Assembly (NCBI RefSeq): GCF_000747525.1
Contig: NZ_CP009278.1
Coordinates: 558,001 to 622,000, forward strand
Source: Sphingobacterium sp. ML3W
Lineage (GTDB): Bacteria > Bacteroidota > Bacteroidia > Sphingobacteriales > Sphingobacteriaceae
Length of the DNA: 64,000 bases
Direction of reading: 5' to 3'
Shown: positions 17,858 through 25,802 of the stretch, one piece after another
Layout: every line of letters starts with the position of its first letter
Numbering within the stretch: the first letter of the stretch is position 1
Program-made: the position numbers and the translations under genes
Notes under the pieces: model-generated
What the model was told of the DNA's origin: nothing
Database searches by the model: none
The model's input: the letters and a program-made list of their open reading frames with translations, nothing else

Positions 17858-18682
17858 TTATTGGGCTAATAATTTGATATCTCTTTCTACAGAAACATTA
17901 TCTCCAGTAATGGCATTACCATCTTTATCCACTAAAGTTAATTTTACTTTTACATCACCCATTGGTAACCCTTTAATTTCGTAAGGACCCCAATTATCCA
18001 ATGTGAATTGTTTACCGTTCACATCAGCAAGCACTTTATTACCATCAGCAGCTAAAGTAGTATTGACAAGGAAAAAGTCGAGCAATAATACTTTCGTATC
18101 TTCACCTTTATACTCTCCCTTTGGACGGCTATAAAATAGGGAAGGAGCAGTTACTGCAGCTTCTTGTACTACTTTTGCGTCTTTGTCAATTTTAAATTTA
18201 ACCAATTTTGATGCTTCTGTTGTTTTTATCGATTCATGGTATGAGCGCGATAAGAATGACATCAAATAATGTTCAGAGTTCAATGCCACAGTCACTGTAT
18301 GTTCTGGTTTATACAAAGCCGCATAAGGTTTGTTATCCAAAATGAAATGGATGTGTTGTCCATCATGTGAATTAGCCATATGATGATCATGTGCAGTCTG
18401 CTCTGTTAATTTAAAATTACTAACCGTATAGTTGACCGTAACTTTAGCAGAGTCAGTACCCACCTTCTCAGAAGTAATGGAGGCAATTTTTAAATCAGCG
18501 CCCGGAAAAGCTTTTGAATCAGCTACAGGAGTAACAGTGATATCGGTACCAGAAGTGCTATCAGTAGAAGCGATAGAATCTTGACCTGTTGTCGTCGTTT
18601 TAGTTGCGGTATTCTGACATGAAGCTAGCGTTCCTCCGATAGCGAGTACTGCCATTGCAAACTTTAATACGTTTTTTTTCAT
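17858..18682 (-). CDS. Lipoprotein of unknown function with a His-rich segment
   Basis: I do not recognise a characterised family. The 274-aa product has lipobox LASC (Cys22) and a Thr/Ser-rich linker to about residue 60, then a beta-rich body. Residues 98-112 are histidine-rich (HDHHMANSHDGQHIHF has six His), which could bind metal. The remaining sequence includes VALNSEHYLMSFLSRSYHES and ends in DVKVKLTLVDKDGNAI, an Ig-like strand pattern. Similar proteins are, as I recall, sometimes labelled phosphopeptide-binding in Sphingobacterium; I cannot support that from sequence. It is a single gene with its own terminator, next to hemL on the same strand. Confidence 0.8.
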   Translation of the reverse strand: MKKNVLKFAMAVLAIGGTLASCQNTATKTTTTGQDSIASTDSTSGTDITVTPVADSKAFPGADLKIASITSEKVGTDSAKVTVNYTVSNFKLTEQTAHDHHMANSHDGQHIHFILDNKPYAALYKPEHTVTVALNSEHYLMSFLSRSYHESIKTTEASKLVKFKIDKDAKVVQEAAVTAPSLFYSRPKGEYKGEDTKVLLLDFFLVNTTLAADGNKVLADVNGKQFTLDNWGPYEIKGLPMGDVKVKLTLVDKDGNAITGDNVSVERDIKLLAQ

Positions 18683-18736
18683 AATTGTATGATTTTACAA
18701 TAAATATAAACAGATTATATTAAAAAAAGTTTATAA

Positions 18737-20068
18737 CTACCCAAAAACTAAATCTAAAGCAGCAAAAATATGCTGTTTAGCAATTGTCAAATCCTCATCA
18801 GTATGCGCATGTGAAACAAAGCCAACCTCATAACCAGAAGGGCCAAAATAAATACCTCTATTTAAAAGCTCACGGTGCATTATTTTATATGATTCCATCG
18901 AATTTGGATCTATTTCACTTGCTTTTAAGATGGCTTCCTGATCGGTAAAAGCAAACCAGAAGATAGAAGCAATGGTAAAGATTTTCACCTCATAATTTTT
19001 CTCTTCAATATAGTTCCGAATATCAGAAACGAAAGTAGCCGTTTTCCCATTTAGATTTTTATAAAAATCAGGTTGGGTTAAGACTTTACAAGTAGCGATA
19101 CCAGCAGCCATAGCAACCGGATTGCCTGATAAAGTACCCGCTTGGTAGACATTACCATCAGGAGAGATACAGCTCATCAATTCCTTTGATGCACCATATG
19201 CACCAACAGGCATACCACCACCGATAATTTTACCATAAGTGATGATGTCAGGTTGCACCTCGTAATAAGCAGCAGCACCTTCAAAACCCAAGCGGAATCC
19301 AGTTATCACCTCATCAAAAATCAACAACGCACTATTTTGTTTAGTGATTTCTCTTAAATAGTGGATATATTCTTTAGTCTGTAATAAAAGACCATTATTT
19401 GCAGGAACACCTTCAATAATAACAGCAGCAATCTGATCTTTGAATTGCTCAAAAACAGCAGCTAATGCCTCTTTATCGTGCAATGCAATCACAATGGTTT
19501 CATCGGCAAAAGCTTTAGGAACACCCGCAGAAGAAGTTTCACCAAAAGTAACCAAACCCGAACCCGCTTTTACGAGTAAGGAATCCGAGTGACCATGGTA
19601 ACAACCTTCAAATTTCACAATTTTATCACGTTTTGTATAACCTCTAGCCAAACGGATAGCAGACATCACGGCTTCAGTACCTGAACTCACGAAACGAATT
19701 TTTTCAATAAATCGATTGTTCGATATGATCAATTCAGCAAGTTCATTCTCTAAAGCAGTAGGAGCTCCAAAACTTAATCCTTTGCTTAACTGTGCAGTAA
19801 CAGCTTCACGAATTTCATCGTTGTTATGACCTAAGATTAGAGGACCCCAAGAGCAACAGAAATCGATAAACTCATTTCCATCGGCATCCCAGATATGAGC
19901 TTTATCTCCTCTTTCAATAAATAAAGGTGTACCGTAAACAGATTTAAAAGCGCGTACAGGTGAATTTACGCCACCAGGAAAATATTGCTTCGCTTTTTCA
20001 AAAAGTTGAGCCGACTTTTCTCTAGAAATATCAGCAGTTTTCGTATGAGCGCTATTTTGTTGTGTCAT
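18737..20068 (-). CDS. hemL: Glutamate-1-semialdehyde 2,1-aminomutase
   Basis: HemL is a cytosolic PLP enzyme that converts glutamate-1-semialdehyde to 5-aminolevulinate, the second step of the C5 route to haem. The 443-aa protein has the N-terminal PGGVNSPVRAF signature (31-41), a PLP-phosphate site with VSSGTEAVMSAIRLARG (128-143), FDEVITGFR (251-259) and the Schiff-base lysine K280 in TYGKIIGGGMPVGAYG. Length matches the family. Together with hemA, hemCD and hemB on the same strand it supplies tetrapyrrole precursors. A -7 box (20089-20096) sits just upstream, and a hairpin separates it from hemB, so it likely has its own promoter. Confidence 0.97.
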   Translation of the reverse strand: MTQQNSAHTKTADISREKSAQLFEKAKQYFPGGVNSPVRAFKSVYGTPLFIERGDKAHIWDADGNEFIDFCCSWGPLILGHNNDEIREAVTAQLSKGLSFGAPTALENELAELIISNNRFIEKIRFVSSGTEAVMSAIRLARGYTKRDKIVKFEGCYHGHSDSLLVKAGSGLVTFGETSSAGVPKAFADETIVIALHDKEALAAVFEQFKDQIAAVIIEGVPANNGLLLQTKEYIHYLREITKQNSALLIFDEVITGFRLGFEGAAAYYEVQPDIITYGKIIGGGMPVGAYGASKELMSCISPDGNVYQAGTLSGNPVAMAAGIATCKVLTQPDFYKNLNGKTATFVSDIRNYIEEKNYEVKIFTIASIFWFAFTDQEAILKASEIDPNSMESYKIMHRELLNRGIYFGPSGYEVGFVSHAHTDEDLTIAKQHIFAALDLVFG

Positions 20069-20088
20069 ATTGATTATAATTTACACTA

Positions 20089-20096
20089 CAAAAGTA
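20089..20096 (-). promoter_or_regulatory. Predicted -7 box of hemL
   Basis: The minus strand reads TACTTTTG, matching the Bacteroidota -7 consensus TAnnTTTG, 20 bases before the hemL start. No clear -33 TTTG is seen. Confidence 0.5.
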
Positions 20097-20191
20097 TCCA
20101 ATTATTTACTAAAATCTCTCATTTCAGTGTAAGGAATAGCACAAGATGCAGGACAAAGCAATGTGCTGAAATCATTTATTTTTAAGCTAGA

Positions 20192-20228
20192 ACAAATAAA
20201 GCCCAAGATAAACTTGAGCTTTATTTGT
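20192..20228 (-). terminator. Hairpin after hemB, probable terminator
   Basis: Arms 20192-20207 and 20213-20228 pair over 15 of 16 positions with a 5-base loop. On the minus strand the hairpin ends in a T-rich TTTATTTGTTC. It lies between the hemB stop and the hemL promoter. Confidence 0.65.
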
Positions 20229-20247
20229 CATGTATATATGAGGTCGA

Positions 20248-21219
20248 TTATTTAATCCAACCTTTTTCGATAGCTTCTTTGGCATGGTAAGTCAAGATTG
20301 CAGTAGCACCAGCACGGCGGAAACTCATAAGCGTTTCCAATATTGCTGTCTCTTGCAACCAACCATTACCGATAGCAGCCTTGATCATGGCATATTCCCC
20401 AGAAACATTATAAGCAGCAATTGGCAGATCAAAGTTATCATGCAACGATTTGATGATATCCAAATAAGGAAGGCCAGGTTTTACCATTAAAAAGTCAGCA
20501 CCCTCTTCTAAATCCAATTGTGCTTCGATCAATGCCTCTCTACTATTGGCATAATTCATTTGGTAGCCCTTTTTATCACCATTTTTTGGAGCCGAGCCTA
20601 GTGCATCGCGAAATGGGCCATAAAAAGACGAAGCATATTTCGCAGTATAAGACATTAAGGAAACATTTGTGAAGCCATTTTCATCCAAGATATTCCGGAT
20701 ATAACCAATACGACCATCCATCATATCCGAAGGAGCGATGATATCCGCACCAGCTTGAGCATGTGCTAAAGCCATTTTTCCCAAAACAACTAAAGTCTCA
20801 TCATTCAGGATCACGCCATTTTCGACTATTCCATCGTGACCATCCGAACTGTAAGGGTCCATGGCAACATCTGTAATGACACAAGCCTCTGGAAAGTTTT
20901 TCTTAACCTCTTCAATTGCTTGAAGATATAAAGTACCCTTTCTATAGCTTTCGGTTGCAAATTTATCTTTTAAAGATTCTTCTACGGCAGGGAATAAATC
21001 AAATGAATTTAAACCAATTTTTAGACAGCTTTCAATTTCACGTAATAAGTTATCAATCGAATACCGATAGATCCCAGGCATAGATGAAATTTCTGTTTTT
21101 TGATTTTGTCCTTCTACAATAAAGAGTGGAAAGATTAAATTACCCGTACTTAAACGGTTTTCTTGAATCATATCGCGAATCACCGCTGATTTACGATTTC
21201 TTCTCGGACGTTGTAACAT
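20248..21219 (-). CDS. hemB: Porphobilinogen synthase (delta-aminolevulinic acid dehydratase)
   Basis: HemB condenses two 5-aminolevulinate molecules into porphobilinogen in the cytosol. The 323-aa protein carries both active-site lysines: K194 in SYTAKYASSFYGPFRDA and the Schiff-base K247 in DFLMVKPGLPYLD. Its metal-site loop reads MDPYSSDGHDG (120-130): where zinc enzymes have cysteines, this one has D121 and D129. That is the zinc-independent, magnesium-type arrangement known from Pseudomonas. It lies between hemCD and hemL on the same strand, with hairpins on both sides. Confidence 0.97.
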   Translation of the reverse strand: MLQRPRRNRKSAVIRDMIQENRLSTGNLIFPLFIVEGQNQKTEISSMPGIYRYSIDNLLREIESCLKIGLNSFDLFPAVEESLKDKFATESYRKGTLYLQAIEEVKKNFPEACVITDVAMDPYSSDGHDGIVENGVILNDETLVVLGKMALAHAQAGADIIAPSDMMDGRIGYIRNILDENGFTNVSLMSYTAKYASSFYGPFRDALGSAPKNGDKKGYQMNYANSREALIEAQLDLEEGADFLMVKPGLPYLDIIKSLHDNFDLPIAAYNVSGEYAMIKAAIGNGWLQETAILETLMSFRRAGATAILTYHAKEAIEKGWIK

Positions 21220-21238
21220 GTTATATGTATTTTAAGAA

Positions 21239-21266
21239 GATTGGAAGAGTTTAAATTCTTCCAATC
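21239..21266 (-). terminator. Hairpin between hemCD and hemB
   Basis: A perfect 10-bp stem (21239-21248 with 21257-21266) follows the hemCD stop by 4 bases. The minus strand after it reads TTCTTAAAAT, a weak T tract, so it may be a leaky terminator or an mRNA-stabilising hairpin. Confidence 0.5.
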
Positions 21267-21269
21267 GTA

Positions 21270-22862
21270 TTATGAAGTATAGTCTAATCCAAAAATAGCT
21301 TCAGCCAAGCCAATCTCATCAGGAGAGTAAGGCAGCGTATATGAAAGTCCCATTTTATCGAATACCGCTGCCGTTGAGCGACCGATACAGATGACTTGTT
21401 GCTCCGGTTCAATTAAATTGTTGACAAAGTAAGCTTCAGCATTACTAGGGCTAGTAAAAATCAAAACCTCAGCATTAGTAGCGTCGATATTATCATCTAA
21501 TACCGTTTCATACACAGGCATGTTGATGACTTTCGTCTCCGGAGTAAGTGCTTTTTGAATGGTTTCCAAAGAGCCCTTTGCACGTGGAATCAAAACTGTA
21601 CCACCATCCGCTAATGCAGCAAACTGGGCAGCAATCTCCTCCATCTCAATACCATACTGTTCCCCAGAAAAATCAGCTCGACGATCATACTTACGTAAAG
21701 TATCCTCAGAACCACGGCCAACAACAGCAAATTTAGTCTTCTTGCTCAAACGAGGTTCTAAGCTAAAGAAATGCTCAATACCATTTTTACTAGCAAAGAA
21801 AATCCAGTCAACATGCTTTAAGATAAACGGATCAAGTTTATTGATAATAGGGTAAATCTTAATTAATGAACGAGCATCAGCTTGAATGTTATGTTTAGCA
21901 AAATAACGAGAAAGGTAAGAATGCTCATCTAAATCTCGGCTAATGAAAACCGATTTTGGCAACTTCCTATCCTTCGCATATTTAGCGAAGATAATTTCTG
22001 CCATCTTCGAAGGATCATCACCTTTCACATAGACACGATCAGGAAAATCATCACTCGTTTCAGCAATAGAAGTCCAAGTCTCGTAGGTATCACCAGTTTT
22101 ACGACAGTAAGCACCTAATGGAGCATGACAACCCGCCTCAAATAAATTCAATATCTTACGTTCAACAGCAATTGTTTTTTGAACCTCTGCGTTATTTATC
22201 GGCTGTAGCGCTTGAAAGAGTTCCACATCGACTTCGCGAATCTGTACCGCCAATACACCTTGAGCAGGAGCAGGAACCAGTTCAACAGCAGGAATCTCTT
22301 CAATATGAAAATCAGAAATATCCATGTCGACTCTAGAAATACCAGCCTTTGCAAGCATGATAGCATCGTATTGCTCATCGCGTAATTTCTGCATACGGGT
22401 CTGTAGATTACCCCTTAAATCTGCAAATTCAAGATCCGGTCTAATCGAAGAAAGTTGGGCTTTACGTCTGTTAGAAGAAGTACCAACAGTTGCATTATGC
22501 TTTAAAGAAAGACGTTTTTTGATATCAACACAATCTTTATGGATAATCAATAACTCTGCAGGATTCTCGCGATCCGAAACAGCAGCGATAATCAATCCAG
22601 GAGGATTGACTGTAGGTAAATCTTTATGAGAGTGAACCGCTAAATCTATGGACCCAACCAATAGCTCTTCTTCTAATTCCTTGGTGAAAAATCCCTTACC
22701 TTCGAGTTTATCTAAACGGAGATGTTGAATGATATCACCTTGAGTTTTGATGATTTTTAATTCAGATTCAATGCCAATTTCAGCGAGACGATCTTTGATG
22801 AAGTTAGCTTGCCATAATGCAAGTGCACTTCCACGAGTGCCAATGATAAGTTTTCTATTCAC
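21270..22862 (-). CDS. hemCD: Hydroxymethylbilane synthase / uroporphyrinogen-III synthase fusion
   Basis: One 530-aa protein carries two consecutive haem steps. Residues 1 to about 300 are HemC: GTRGSALALWQ at 8-18, AVHSHKDLPT at 75-84, and the dipyrromethane-cofactor cysteine C245 in FEAGCHAPLGAY. Residues about 305-530 are HemD-like: SVFISRDL, then DWIFFASKNGIEHFF, VLIPRAKGS, VLIFTSPSNAEAYF and VICIGRSTA, the alternating two-lobe HemD pattern. HemC alone is usually ~310 aa, so the extra ~220 residues match a full HemD. The fusion would hand unstable hydroxymethylbilane straight to the cyclising domain. Neighbours are hemA upstream and hemB downstream. Confidence 0.95.
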   Translation of the reverse strand: MNRKLIIGTRGSALALWQANFIKDRLAEIGIESELKIIKTQGDIIQHLRLDKLEGKGFFTKELEEELLVGSIDLAVHSHKDLPTVNPPGLIIAAVSDRENPAELLIIHKDCVDIKKRLSLKHNATVGTSSNRRKAQLSSIRPDLEFADLRGNLQTRMQKLRDEQYDAIMLAKAGISRVDMDISDFHIEEIPAVELVPAPAQGVLAVQIREVDVELFQALQPINNAEVQKTIAVERKILNLFEAGCHAPLGAYCRKTGDTYETWTSIAETSDDFPDRVYVKGDDPSKMAEIIFAKYAKDRKLPKSVFISRDLDEHSYLSRYFAKHNIQADARSLIKIYPIINKLDPFILKHVDWIFFASKNGIEHFFSLEPRLSKKTKFAVVGRGSEDTLRKYDRRADFSGEQYGIEMEEIAAQFAALADGGTVLIPRAKGSLETIQKALTPETKVINMPVYETVLDDNIDATNAEVLIFTSPSNAEAYFVNNLIEPEQQVICIGRSTAAVFDKMGLSYTLPYSPDEIGLAEAIFGLDYTS

Positions 22863-22901
22863 AATCTATATTCTTTACCTTATTTTATTTATTAAGATAG
22901 A

Positions 22902-22909
22902 CAAAAATA
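22902..22909 (-). promoter_or_regulatory. Predicted -7 box of hemCD
   Basis: The minus strand reads TATTTTTG (TAnnTTTG), 39 bases before the hemCD start, in the 132-base gap between hemA and hemCD. No good -33 match. Confidence 0.45.
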
Positions 22910-22994
22910 AATAAATAGTATTAATTTGTTGACACGTTACTGTCAGAATAAAATCTCAATAATAGGAAATGAAGAGCTTGAAGGAAGGTAGAGA

Positions 22995-24236
22995 TTAATT
23001 TACACCATTTTCGTTCACTTTGACTAATATCTCTTTAGCCATCACCATCGGAACTTTGATGTATTTCTTTTCCATATAATTAATAATCTTTTCCAGTACA
23101 TCACGTGCTTCTGGATCTAAAGCTTGAAATTCTGAAGCAAAAACTTCATTTAATGCCGTAGATTTGATTTCCTTAATCTTTTGTGGAACTTGACGCATCG
23201 CAACTTCAACACGTCTTTGTTTGATAATAGGTAAGAATTCCTGAATATTATCCGCAATAATTTTTTCAGCATTAGACAGTTCACTGTAACGCTCCTCGAT
23301 ATTCTTATTTGCGATCGCTTGTAACGAACTCACTTCAATATAATGAACAGCATTATTCGCCAATACTTCCGCATCAATATCATTCGGAATCGCTAAGTCG
23401 ATAATAATCTTCTTGTCCGTCTCCCCATTTAATAAAGATTGGTATAGTGTATTGTCAATGATAGCGGTAGTAGCACCAGTACAAGTAATCAAGATATCAA
23501 AACCTCCTTTATAGGTCATTAATTCCGATAAAGGATACGCTTGAGCATGCAATTCTTCCGCTAACTTATGCGCATTTTCAACTGTACGGTTGAAAATAAC
23601 AAAATTGCTCGATTGTTTCTTTTGAAAATATTTCGCTAAATTTTGATTCGTTTCTCCAGAACCAATAATTAAGATTCTTGGATTATCAACAAGCTTGATT
23701 TCTTTTAATTTACGGTAAGCTAAAGAAACAACCGAAATCGGGTTTCTAGAGATTTTTGTAAACGTATAGACCTCTTTTGCAGTTTTGACAAGACGATCCA
23801 TCAACATGCGTAGAAAATCACCGGTAAAACCAGCTTCCCTACATCTTTCGTAAGCGCGACGTACCTGTGCTAAAATTTCTTTTTCACCAACGACCAAACT
23901 TTCAAGAGAACAAGACATCCGAAGAAGATGGTTTAACGCATCCATTCCTTCGTATTTATTCACCTGACCTAAGTAGCATTGTAATCTTTCTTGAGGAACA
24001 CAGAAATTGAGTTTTTCCATAAATTGCGCAATGAATTCATTCGTCAGGTCATGGGCGCCATAAAACACAAATTCAACACGGTTACATGTGCCGATATAGA
24101 AGACCTCAGGAATATCTAAGTTATGTTTTAGATTCATTAGTCTACTCTCTAATTCCTCATTACAAATAACAAGATTACCTAAATCTTTAAGTTCTACGTG
24201 TTTGTGTGTGAATGCTAATACCTTAAGATTCTTCAA
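22995..24236 (-). CDS. hemA: Glutamyl-tRNA reductase
   Basis: HemA reduces glutamyl-tRNA(Glu) to glutamate-1-semialdehyde with NADPH; it is the first and usually rate-controlling step of the C5 haem pathway. The 413-aa protein has the catalytic cysteine C51 in IGTCNRVEFVFYG, the conserved GEKEILAQVRRAYE block (about 117-130), a Rossmann NADP-binding segment ILIIGSGETNQNLAKYF, and a C-terminal helical dimerisation region. Length is normal. It is the first gene of the minus-strand hem group, with a -7 box at 24266-24273. Confidence 0.96.
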   Translation of the reverse strand: MKNLKVLAFTHKHVELKDLGNLVICNEELESRLMNLKHNLDIPEVFYIGTCNRVEFVFYGAHDLTNEFIAQFMEKLNFCVPQERLQCYLGQVNKYEGMDALNHLLRMSCSLESLVVGEKEILAQVRRAYERCREAGFTGDFLRMLMDRLVKTAKEVYTFTKISRNPISVVSLAYRKLKEIKLVDNPRILIIGSGETNQNLAKYFQKKQSSNFVIFNRTVENAHKLAEELHAQAYPLSELMTYKGGFDILITCTGATTAIIDNTLYQSLLNGETDKKIIIDLAIPNDIDAEVLANNAVHYIEVSSLQAIANKNIEERYSELSNAEKIIADNIQEFLPIIKQRRVEVAMRQVPQKIKEIKSTALNEVFASEFQALDPEARDVLEKIINYMEKKYIKVPMVMAKEILVKVNENGVN

Positions 24237-24265
24237 AGCAATATCCTCGATTAATTTTAACTCTG

Positions 24266-24300
24266 CAAATGTAGTTTAAAAGCTTATGCTATATGTCAAA
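24266..24300 (-). promoter_or_regulatory. Predicted hemA promoter
   Basis: The minus strand has TACATTTG (-7, 24266-24273) and TTTG (-33, 24297-24300), with a 23-base spacer that is a little long for Bacteroidota. The predicted leader is about 25 bases. Confidence 0.5.
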
Positions 24301-24584
24301 AATCTGTCAAACAGATGAATTTAGAATGATTACAAATAATGTTAAATTAATGTTAACAAACTGATATATATAGGTTTGTATTATGTGATTTAAAAAATAT
24401 TTGTTGAATATCATATATTCACAAAAAAAACGTGTCTTCAAGCACACAATAAAACTCAAAAAATGATGATTCTTAAATCGAGAATATCAATAAATGCACC
24501 AATTATTTCTTTAAGCCGATATATTACTCAAGAGCCCCACTTTTTTAATCGTTAACATCTATATAGGGCAAAGAGATCGTGGTC
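24301..24584. other. Intergenic stretch without recognised features
   Basis: This A+T-rich stretch lies between the hemA promoter and a short gene remnant. I see no ORF with a plausible start, RNA gene or strong hairpin in it. Confidence 0.5.
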
Positions 24585-24680
24585 ATGAAAAAGTCTCTGA
24601 ATATGGATGGAGTGATTGCAGATGTATTAGCATGGAATGCAGTATCAATGAACAGGTTTTTTACAAAAAATAAATTTTAA
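24585..24680 (+). pseudogene. Possible remnant of a 5'(3')-deoxyribonucleotidase-like gene
   Basis: A 31-codon frame starts MKKSLNMDGVIADVLAW and then stops. The beginning resembles the N-terminus of HAD-type 5'(3')-deoxyribonucleotidases, which start like MKKSIAIDMDGVIADVE; the first catalytic Asp (the first D of DMD) and about three residues appear deleted, and nothing of the rest of the protein is present. It could be a decayed gene end or chance similarity. The short length keeps confidence low. Confidence 0.3.
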
Positions 24681-24699
24681 AAGTCATCAGACAGATGAT

Positions 24700-24707
24700 T
24701 ATTTTTG
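24700..24707 (+). promoter_or_regulatory. Predicted -7 box of the 24730 membrane-protein gene
   Basis: TATTTTTG matches TAnnTTTG and lies 22 bases before ATG 24730. It supports ATG 24730 over the upstream TTG at 24721. Confidence 0.5.
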
Positions 24708-24729
24708 TTGCATACTAATTTTGGATACT

Positions 24730-25128
24730 ATGATTATCATAAGAAAAAGTTTTGCACTATCAGGTTTGATAATTTGTCTTTTAGCAGGGATGCTACCCAT
24801 GTTAAAAGTACCGATTAAAGGGAATTGGAATTTATATCAAACTGACGTCTTGTTGTTTTTTATTACCTACATGATAATAGGCATAACAGGTTTATTTTTT
24901 TTTATTAGACAATTGGTTGGGTATAGATGGATGACCCTTATTGCAGCAGGATGGTATATAATCAGTATAACCGCTGTGTTCTTTAAAATCAATAATTATT
25001 TCGGTTGGGGTTTTGCAGATCATTTATTATCCAGATCATTGCATATGCGTTGGGGATGGATCGTTTACCTTATAGGCATTGTCCTTTTACTATTAAGTGT
25101 TAAAAAATTAAAGCAAATTGAGGAGTAA
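24730..25128 (+). CDS. Small four-helix membrane protein, unknown
   Basis: The product (132 aa from ATG 24730) has no known motif. It shows four hydrophobic segments: about residues 10-27 (GLIICLLAGML), 42-60 (FFITYMIIGITGLFFFI), 69-87 and 108-124 (IVYLIGIVLLLLSV), with a short charged tail KKLKQIEE. An in-frame TTG at 24721 would add three residues and is less likely because of the -7 box position. It is a single gene; its stop codon is the first part of the bidirectional terminator shared with the converging gene. Confidence 0.75.
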   Translation: MIIIRKSFALSGLIICLLAGMLPMLKVPIKGNWNLYQTDVLLFFITYMIIGITGLFFFIRQLVGYRWMTLIAAGWYIISITAVFFKINNYFGWGFADHLLSRSLHMRWGWIVYLIGIVLLLLSVKKLKQIEE

Positions 25129-25164
25129 AAAAATAAGCTTGGAAAAACCAAGCTTATTTTTTAT
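25128..25164. terminator. Bidirectional terminator
   Basis: A perfect 15-bp stem (25128-25142 with 25148-25162) with a 5-base loop is flanked by A- and T-runs. It overlaps the stop codons of both converging genes (25126-25128 on + and 25154-25156 on -). Confidence 0.88.
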
Positions 25165-25801
25165 TCGGACGATGCGAAATAAAGTGAGACTTTAATTTAT
25201 CTAGACCTAGATCTTCCTCCTCTTTATCCAATTCATAACTCCAAACCTTTTCGCCCAAAATGTTATTAATCTCTTTCGGGTTAGTAAGGTCTACGGGACG
25301 TACACGTTGCTCCTTAACGATTGGATTCTGTATAGCCTGTAAACTCGTTGCATGTCTGATAATTTGAAAACGGAATGTCGGCCATTTTCCAACAGTAGCG
25401 AAATTACCAGAATAGAATTGAACAGAATCATGTTTGCTAATCTTTTCCGCAAATATGCCTTTTGCTTTATTGGCATTCGTATCCGTGACACTGACCAATA
25501 ACTCAAAAGAAGTTTGATTGATAATATGCAATTTGGCTAATCCGTCTTTATGATCACCGGAAATTGCCAAGAGGATACCCTTTTCAATAAATTTTGAGAG
25601 AACTTCTTCAGCATGTTCCGTCATTTCATCGTCGTCACGGCGCATATTACCATGCACCAATGTTAATTTACTCGCTTGAACAGGTATTTCAAATCCTGTG
25701 TCATCTGTTACACCAATGATGTCATTGGGTTGGAAGGATGTGATATGACCTTCAATTGGTTCATCCACAAATCTGACTAAATCTCCTATTTTGAAACCCA
25801 T
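25154..25801 (-). CDS. DUF2027-like protein lacking an Smr domain
   Basis: The 215-aa protein starts MGFKIGDLVRFVDEPIEGHI and continues with a GFEIPVQASKLTLV stretch. This is the pattern of the DUF2027 N-terminal domain, which in many Bacteroidota is followed by a C-terminal Smr nuclease/MutS2-type domain. Here the middle part (about 75-165, beta-rich, LAKLHIINQTSFELLVSV) is present but the Smr domain is absent; the protein ends in a Lys/Glu-rich tail. It begins 1 base after the end of the upstream aminotransferase gene, so the two are probably cotranscribed with aat. Function unknown. Confidence 0.65.
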   Translation of the reverse strand: MGFKIGDLVRFVDEPIEGHITSFQPNDIIGVTDDTGFEIPVQASKLTLVHGNMRRDDDEMTEHAEEVLSKFIEKGILLAISGDHKDGLAKLHIINQTSFELLVSVTDTNANKAKGIFAEKISKHDSVQFYSGNFATVGKWPTFRFQIIRHATSLQAIQNPIVKEQRVRPVDLTNPKEINNILGEKVWSYELDKEEEDLGLDKLKSHFISHRPNKK

Positions 25802-25802
25802 G

